Shown here piece after piece: positions 5,875-7,426 of a stretch of 7,426 nucleotides of DNA. The stretch is from Halieaceae bacterium (GTDB lineage: Bacteria; Pseudomonadota; Gammaproteobacteria; Pseudomonadales; Halieaceae). Below the pieces are notes generated by a model. The model saw nothing but the letters and a program-made list of their open reading frames with translations. It searched no databases and had not been told where the DNA came from. The translations under genes and the position numbers were made by a program. Where the stretch lies: the NCBI GenBank assembly GCA_003520285.1, contig DOVB01000200.1, positions 1 to 7,426 on the forward strand, in the 5' to 3' direction. Position 1 is the stretch's first letter; every line of letters begins with the position of its first letter.

Positions 5875-7426
5875 CTAGAAGTTATAGGTTAATTCTAGTC
5901 CCAGTTGTCGCTCGCGGCGGAGTGCGCCGAAGAATGCGCGAGGGGTGCCGGTATCTGCGCCAGGGATATTCGATCCAACGGCTACCGACGCAAATGTGAA
6001 GTAGGGTACCTGCAGCCAACGAGTGGTCATCGGTACCGCATCTTCATCCGTCAGGTTCTTGCCAAATGCTGTGATCGACCAGTTGTCGCCACGAATACCA
6101 AGGCGAGCGCCAACGAGCGTTGCTTCGGGTGAGTATGCACGGTTGTGAACCTGCACATACTTTTTGGATTCATAGCTGACATCCGCGTTGGCGAAGAAGC
6201 TCATGCCGCCTTGGCCGATGGGTGTTTCAAAGTCGATGAAAGCACTGGCTTGGTGCTTAGAGCTCAAGGGGAACTGATTGCCTTTGATCGAGCAGGTGCC
6301 ATTGCCGGTGTAGTTGGTAGAGGCAGCTTCACTGCCCTGCCATTTACCGCCGCCACTGGTTAGAACCCATTCGAAATCGTCACAGCCGCTGGTGAATTCT
6401 GAGTCTGCCAGGGCGTAATTGAAACCAGCGGTCAGAGAGTCTGTCAATCTCGCTTTGAGATCAAGTTCAACCCCGAACACCTCGCCCTCGCCCTGGTTGG
6501 TTGCAATCGAGTTAACCGCGCCAGTGGGCGTTGCTACACCGGTTGTGAGCTGAATGTCGGTCGCATCGATAAAAAACACCGACGCGTTGGCCAAGACTCT
6601 CCCGTCAAACAAACTGCTTTTTAGCCCGAATTCATAGTTCGACGACTCCTCTTGCAGGTAGCCTGGGCTCCCCACTGCGGCACCGGTGTCACCATTGAAG
6701 CCGCCTGGCTTAACGCCCTCCGCGTAAATGGCATACAGCATGACATCGTCACTTAAACGATAGTCAAGTGTGATGCGAGGTGTAAAGCTGTACCATGTTG
6801 ATGCATCGTCAAAGCCCTGGCGGGTTGTGCTATTGCCCGCTATGTCGACGGCCCATTCGGTGTAAGATTTTTCTTCTTCTTGGTAGCGTGCTTCTATGGT
6901 AACTGACATTTTGTCGTTCAAATCAAAATCGGCTGATGCAAAGAAGGCCTTATTGGTAACCTCTTCTTGTGAATCCACCAAGCCTGCTTGGTTAGCAAAC
7001 GTGATGTCCAACGTATCTTTATCTTGGTTGTAGTAGAACGCACCGACCAACCAAGAGACCTGGGCATCAGCAGGCGACTCCAAGCGGACCTCGAAGGAGT
7101 TATCTTCTACATCGTTCCAAGTTGAGTTGCCAAAAAACGCCTCTTGGCCTGCGTTGAAGGGCGTGGGTGCAAACTTGAAGTTAATGCTTGAATGGTCGCT
7201 ATCCGAACCTGTGCGTAATTCTTCATCGCGCATAGAGGTTGATAGTGACAAAACGTGACCAGAGTTAAGTTCATAGCTCGCGGCTAAACTGAAAAGGTTG
7301 AGATCGCGCTCGACACCGTCAAACGCAGTGCCATCATTAAGAGCATACGGCTCGCCGAAGAAGGTGGTGCCTGAGGGTAAAAAGCTGTTAACGGGAACAC
7401 CAGCAACTGCGTTAGGTACTCCATCC
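5875..7426 (-). CDS. TonB-dependent outer-membrane receptor 2, 5'-partial
   Basis: The C-terminal 516 residues of an outer-membrane transporter. The frame is open to the right-hand edge, so the signal peptide, Ton box and plug lie outside; a TTG at 7251 is internal, since 58 clear in-frame codons precede it (including NSFLPSGTTFFGEPYAL). Seen: alternating amphipathic barrel strands with acidic turns; YAEGVKPGGFNG near fragment residues 234-245, a conserved barrel motif; a large loop with two cysteines (SGCDDF and GTCSIKG); FGKNLTDED near the end; and a final strand LGLELTYNF ending in Phe, as outer-membrane assembly requires. It is followed by a strong terminator and then, 58 bp downstream, by the exported flavoenzyme on the same strand, so substrate uptake for that enzyme is a fair guess. 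It is similar in kind to receptor 1 but clearly a different protein. Family certain, substrate unknown. Confidence 0.95.
   Translation of the reverse strand, partial: DGVPNAVAGVPVNSFLPSGTTFFGEPYALNDGTAFDGVERDLNLFSLAASYELNSGHVLSLSTSMRDEELRTGSDSDHSSINFKFAPTPFNAGQEAFFGNSTWNDVEDNSFEVRLESPADAQVSWLVGAFYYNQDKDTLDITFANQAGLVDSQEEVTNKAFFASADFDLNDKMSVTIEARYQEEEKSYTEWAVDIAGNSTTRQGFDDASTWYSFTPRITLDYRLSDDVMLYAIYAEGVKPGGFNGDTGAAVGSPGYLQEESSNYEFGLKSSLFDGRVLANASVFFIDATDIQLTTGVATPTGAVNSIATNQGEGEVFGVELDLKARLTDSLTAGFNYALADSEFTSGCDDFEWVLTSGGGKWQGSEAASTNYTGNGTCSIKGNQFPLSSKHQASAFIDFETPIGQGGMSFFANADVSYESKKYVQVHNRAYSPEATLVGARLGIRGDNWSITAFGKNLTDEDAVPMTTRWLQVPYFTFASVAVGSNIPGADTGTPRAFFGALRRERQLGLELTYNF

Noticed and set aside
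7249..7251. TTG as the start codon of TonB receptor 2
   Set aside because: The same frame stays open for 58 more codons to the window edge with barrel-like sequence, and no signal peptide or plug follows the TTG.
1..7426. Mobile element, phage, CRISPR or toxin-antitoxin content
   Set aside because: I found no transposase, integrase, phage gene, spaced repeats or toxin-like small gene pair. The genes are ordinary envelope and redox families.

Overview
The window looks like chromosomal DNA of a marine, Gram-negative, aerobic bacterium, most likely a gammaproteobacterium of the OM60/NOR5, SAR92 or Cellvibrionales type. The grounds are two large TonB-dependent outer-membrane receptors, a Tat-type secreted flavoprotein, a periplasmic c-type cytochrome, mid-range GC with an AT-rich promoter region, and tight gene packing. 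The lineage is inferred from style, not from a marker gene. I see no tRNA, rRNA, CRISPR array, transposase, integrase or phage gene.

Layout, left to right. (1) 7-1890, minus: TonB-dependent receptor 1, complete at its N terminus, but its reading frame stops about 115 residues short of a normal receptor C terminus, next to the window edge. (2) 1891-2081: AT-rich divergent promoter region with a 14-bp palindrome. (3) 2082-2735 and 2760-3251, plus: a two-gene operon of a six-helix membrane protein (CopD/DUF2269-like) and a secreted SnoaL/DUF4440-like protein. (4) 3248-5816, minus: three genes joined by ATGA start/stop overlaps. In transcription order they are a Tat-exported FAD amine oxidase-type oxidoreductase, a monoheme cytochrome c, and a secreted protein with tentative CpcT/CpeT resemblance. 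(5) 5835-5855: a strong rho-independent terminator. (6) 5875-7426, minus: TonB-dependent receptor 2, whose 5' part lies beyond the window.

How the genes may work together (inference): a receptor imports a scarce organic compound across the outer membrane. The exported flavoenzyme oxidises an amine or similar group in the periplasm and passes electrons to the co-translated cytochrome c instead of to oxygen. This resembles the known pairing of nicotine oxidoreductase NicA2 with cytochrome CycN. The third gene of the coupled operon is an accessory protein of unknown role. Receptor 2 lies upstream on the same strand, with a terminator in the 58-bp gap, so read-through could link it to the enzyme genes at reduced level. 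The plus-strand pair converges on this operon so closely that the two stop codons share one TTAA. The substrate cannot be read from the sequence.
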